From Chloroflexota bacterium (GTDB taxonomy: Bacteria; Chloroflexota; UBA6077; JACCZL01): DNA of 64,000 nucleotides. Under the pieces are notes generated by a model. The model searched no databases. It worked only from the letters and a program-made list of their open reading frames with translations, and was not told where the DNA came from. Of this stretch, positions 62,725 to 64,000 are shown one piece after another. Made by a program: the position numbers and the translations under genes. The first letter of the stretch is position 1. Each line of letters starts with the position of its first letter. Location of the stretch: assembly GCA_020845495.1 (NCBI GenBank), contig JADLFM010000128.1:310001-374000 (forward strand), written 5' to 3'.

Positions 62725-63501
62725 CTACACCGCTGCTGCCGAACCGCCGTCCACGTTGATGGCCGTGCCGCTGATGTAGCGGCCACGCTCAGACGCCAGG
62801 AAGGCGATCAGGTCGCCCACTTCCTCGGCCTCGCCCACCCGTCCGAGCGGGACGTTCTTTCCAACCTGAGCGTAGTAGGTGTCCAGATCCTGACCGAGCG
62901 CGCGGGCCCGCCGAACCCATTGGTCGCTCTTGATGAGGCCGATGCAGATGGCGTTCACTCGGATACGGTGTTGTGCCAGATCCTTCGAGGCAGCCTTGGT
63001 CAGCGCGATCCCGGCGGCCCGGCTCACGGTCGTCGGGACGGAGCTTGCCGGTGGCGTCTTCGCCCCGACGTTCACCACGTTGACGATCGCCCCGCCGCCG
63101 GCCTCGATCATGGCTGGTACCGCAAGGCGGATCGTCCGAATCGCACCGTACAGCTTGAGGTCGAGGTCCGCCTGCCAGTCAGCGTCGCTGACGGTGGTGA
63201 TCGGAGCGGCTGCCGACCGACCGGCGTTATTGACCAGGATGTCGAGCCGGCCAAAGCAGGTCAGGGCGGCATCGAACAGGTGGCGGATGTCCTCCTCACG
63301 GCTCACGTCGCCGGCGACCGGCACGATCTCACCGCCGGTCTCCTCGCGCAGCCGGCTGGCCGCGTCTTCGAGTGCGTCGGCCCGCCGAGCGCAGATCGCG
63401 ACGCGTGCACCCTCACGCGCGAGCGAGCGAGCGGTGGCAAAACCGATGCCGGCGCTACCACCTGTCACGATGGCTGCCTTCCCCTGTAGACCGAGATCCA
63501 T
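62725..63501 (-). CDS. SDR-family protein lacking the catalytic Tyr and Lys
   Basis: The 258-residue protein has the Rossmann motif TGGSAGIGFATA, the NNAG strand and the ending ISGTAINVDGGSAAAV typical of a classical SDR. The YxxxK active site, however, is replaced by Thr157 and Arg161 (TTVSRAAGIALTK), and the usual Ser before it also seems missing. It may have lost oxidoreductase activity or use a different mechanism; similar SDR subgroups exist. ATG 63501 follows a TATAAT hexamer by 44 bp. Confidence 0.85.
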   Translation of the reverse strand: MDLGLQGKAAIVTGGSAGIGFATARSLAREGARVAICARRADALEDAASRLREETGGEIVPVAGDVSREEDIRHLFDAALTCFGRLDILVNNAGRSAAAPITTVSDADWQADLDLKLYGAIRTIRLAVPAMIEAGGGAIVNVVNVGAKTPPASSVPTTVSRAAGIALTKAASKDLAQHRIRVNAICIGLIKSDQWVRRARALGQDLDTYYAQVGKNVPLGRVGEAEEVGDLIAFLASERGRYISGTAINVDGGSAAAV

Positions 63502-63545
63502 ATGCTGGCCTCCTGACGCGCGGCCCGGTTGACGCGCCCGGGTCG

Positions 63546-63551
63546 ATTATA
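63546..63551 (-). promoter_or_regulatory. -10 hexamer TATAAT upstream of the SDR gene
   Basis: TATAAT lies 44 bp upstream of the SDR start on the minus strand. The -35 position shows only TGGGTC, a weak match. Confidence 0.4.
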
Positions 63552-63680
63552 GGGGTGCTGCACGCCTGGACCCAGCGCAGGAGTACCGAGACGGCGAGGC
63601 ATTCGCCACGGGCATTCGGGGTGCTCCAGGTATGAATCGGCGTGACTCGTCGAGAGCGATTGGCACAGGAGTGTCGATGC

Positions 63681-64000
63681 TCAGCCGCGCGCCTTCCAGG
63701 GGATCAGCCACCGTTCGAGCGCGTCGAGCAGCCAGAATGAGAGCACCCCGAGCGCCGCAATCGTCACCAGCCCCACGTACATATTTTCGAACGCGAACGT
63801 TTGCCAGGACTGCCAGATCAGGTAGCCAAGCCCGGCCTTGGCTGAGACCATCTCGGCCGTCACCAGCAGCAGCAATGCCACCCCCCAGCCGAGTTTGAGG
63901 CCGGCGAAGATGAACGGCAGTGCGCCGGGCAGGGCAATCGTGCGGTAGGTCGCCAGCCGGCCGGCCCCAAAGTTTCGCCCGACGTCCAGGTAGATCCGTT
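63681..64000 (-). CDS. ABC transporter permease, nitrate/sulfonate-type (partial)
   Basis: The gene enters from the right edge and ends at TGA 63681. The 106 visible residues, reading from RIYLDVGRNFGAGRLATYR, include the ATPase-contact loop (LPGALPFIFAGLKLGWG) and two or three membrane helices, ending LERWLIPWKARG. It matches the SsuC/TauC/NrtB permease type, which imports nitrate, sulfonates or aromatic compounds with an ATPase and a binding protein. Those partners must lie beyond the window. The N-terminal half is missing. Confidence 0.85.
   Translation of the reverse strand, partial: RIYLDVGRNFGAGRLATYRTIALPGALPFIFAGLKLGWGVALLLLVTAEMVSAKAGLGYLIWQSWQTFAFENMYVGLVTIAALGVLSFWLLDALERWLIPWKARG

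Overview
The window is 64 kb of uniformly high-GC bacterial chromosome with many GTG starts. The gene repertoire suggests a member of the Chloroflexota, perhaps Thermomicrobia-like. The clues are zinc-ribbon plus FHA proteins, a Tat-exported lipoprotein with a Lys-Pro-Ala-Glu linker, a GDE-type amylo-glucosidase, a BldC-like regulator and a T. maritima-type DAHP synthase. This placement is inference from gene content; no rRNA, tRNA, prophage, insertion sequence or CRISPR array was seen.

Layout. 0-3.2 kb: the end of a probable amidohydrolase, a degenerate receiver-GGDEF protein and two FHA proteins. 3.4-8.0 kb: a small membrane protein, a YqeY-like protein, then a tight pgpH-ybeY-dgkA block and another membrane protein. 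8.5-10.4 kb: an S9 peptidase interrupted by an in-frame TGA. 10.4-13.8 kb: exopolysaccharide genes (Wzz, BY-kinase, rfbA, rfbB). 14-19 kb: purA, a GDE-family glycosidase and a convergent murG-like gene. 19.1-23.3 kb: a BldC-like regulator coupled to siroheme/heme genes (met8-like, hemC, cobA-hemD). 23.4-28.4 kb: a D-2-hydroxyacid dehydrogenase and a peptide-type ABC importer without ATPases. 28.4-32 kb: a decayed PIN gene, a small unknown, a transmembrane Ser/Thr kinase and an unknown with an internal duplication. 32.3-39.5 kb: an inositol-phosphatase-like protein, two MFS transporters, an M14 peptidase, a VanY-type DD-carboxypeptidase and a SpoIID-like protein. 39.6-47.4 kb: a second exopolysaccharide block (Wzz, two glycosyltransferases, a polyprenyl-phosphate sugar transferase) plus an LCP ligase. 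47.7-53.3 kb: a compact aroF-aroA-aroC-aroK-aroB operon on the minus strand. 53.4-58.2 kb: the divergent glycolytic set eno, gap, pgk, tpiA. 58.6-64 kb: an ABC-2 permease, GNAT acetyltransferase, thioredoxin-like protein, membrane GT2, an SDR lacking its catalytic residues and the end of an ABC permease.

How the parts fit. The two exopolysaccharide blocks, the LCP protein, MurG, VanY and the SpoIID-like protein make this an envelope-rich region. The shikimate operon runs from the first step (DAHP synthase) to chorismate, missing only aroD and aroE. It shares its upstream region with the glycolytic genes that supply phosphoenolpyruvate.

The most striking observation is in the aroF leader. A consensus promoter (TTGACA, 17 bp, TATACT) is followed by a 21-codon ORF containing Phe, Tyr, Tyr, Phe and a later Phe codon. 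Its 3' half forms one arm of a 13-bp stem, and an 11-bp terminator-like hairpin follows before aroF. This looks like a ribosome-mediated attenuator for aromatic amino acid synthesis. Other points of note are the in-frame stop in the S9 peptidase and several proteins whose signature residues are missing (receiver, GGDEF, FHA, SDR, MurG loop).
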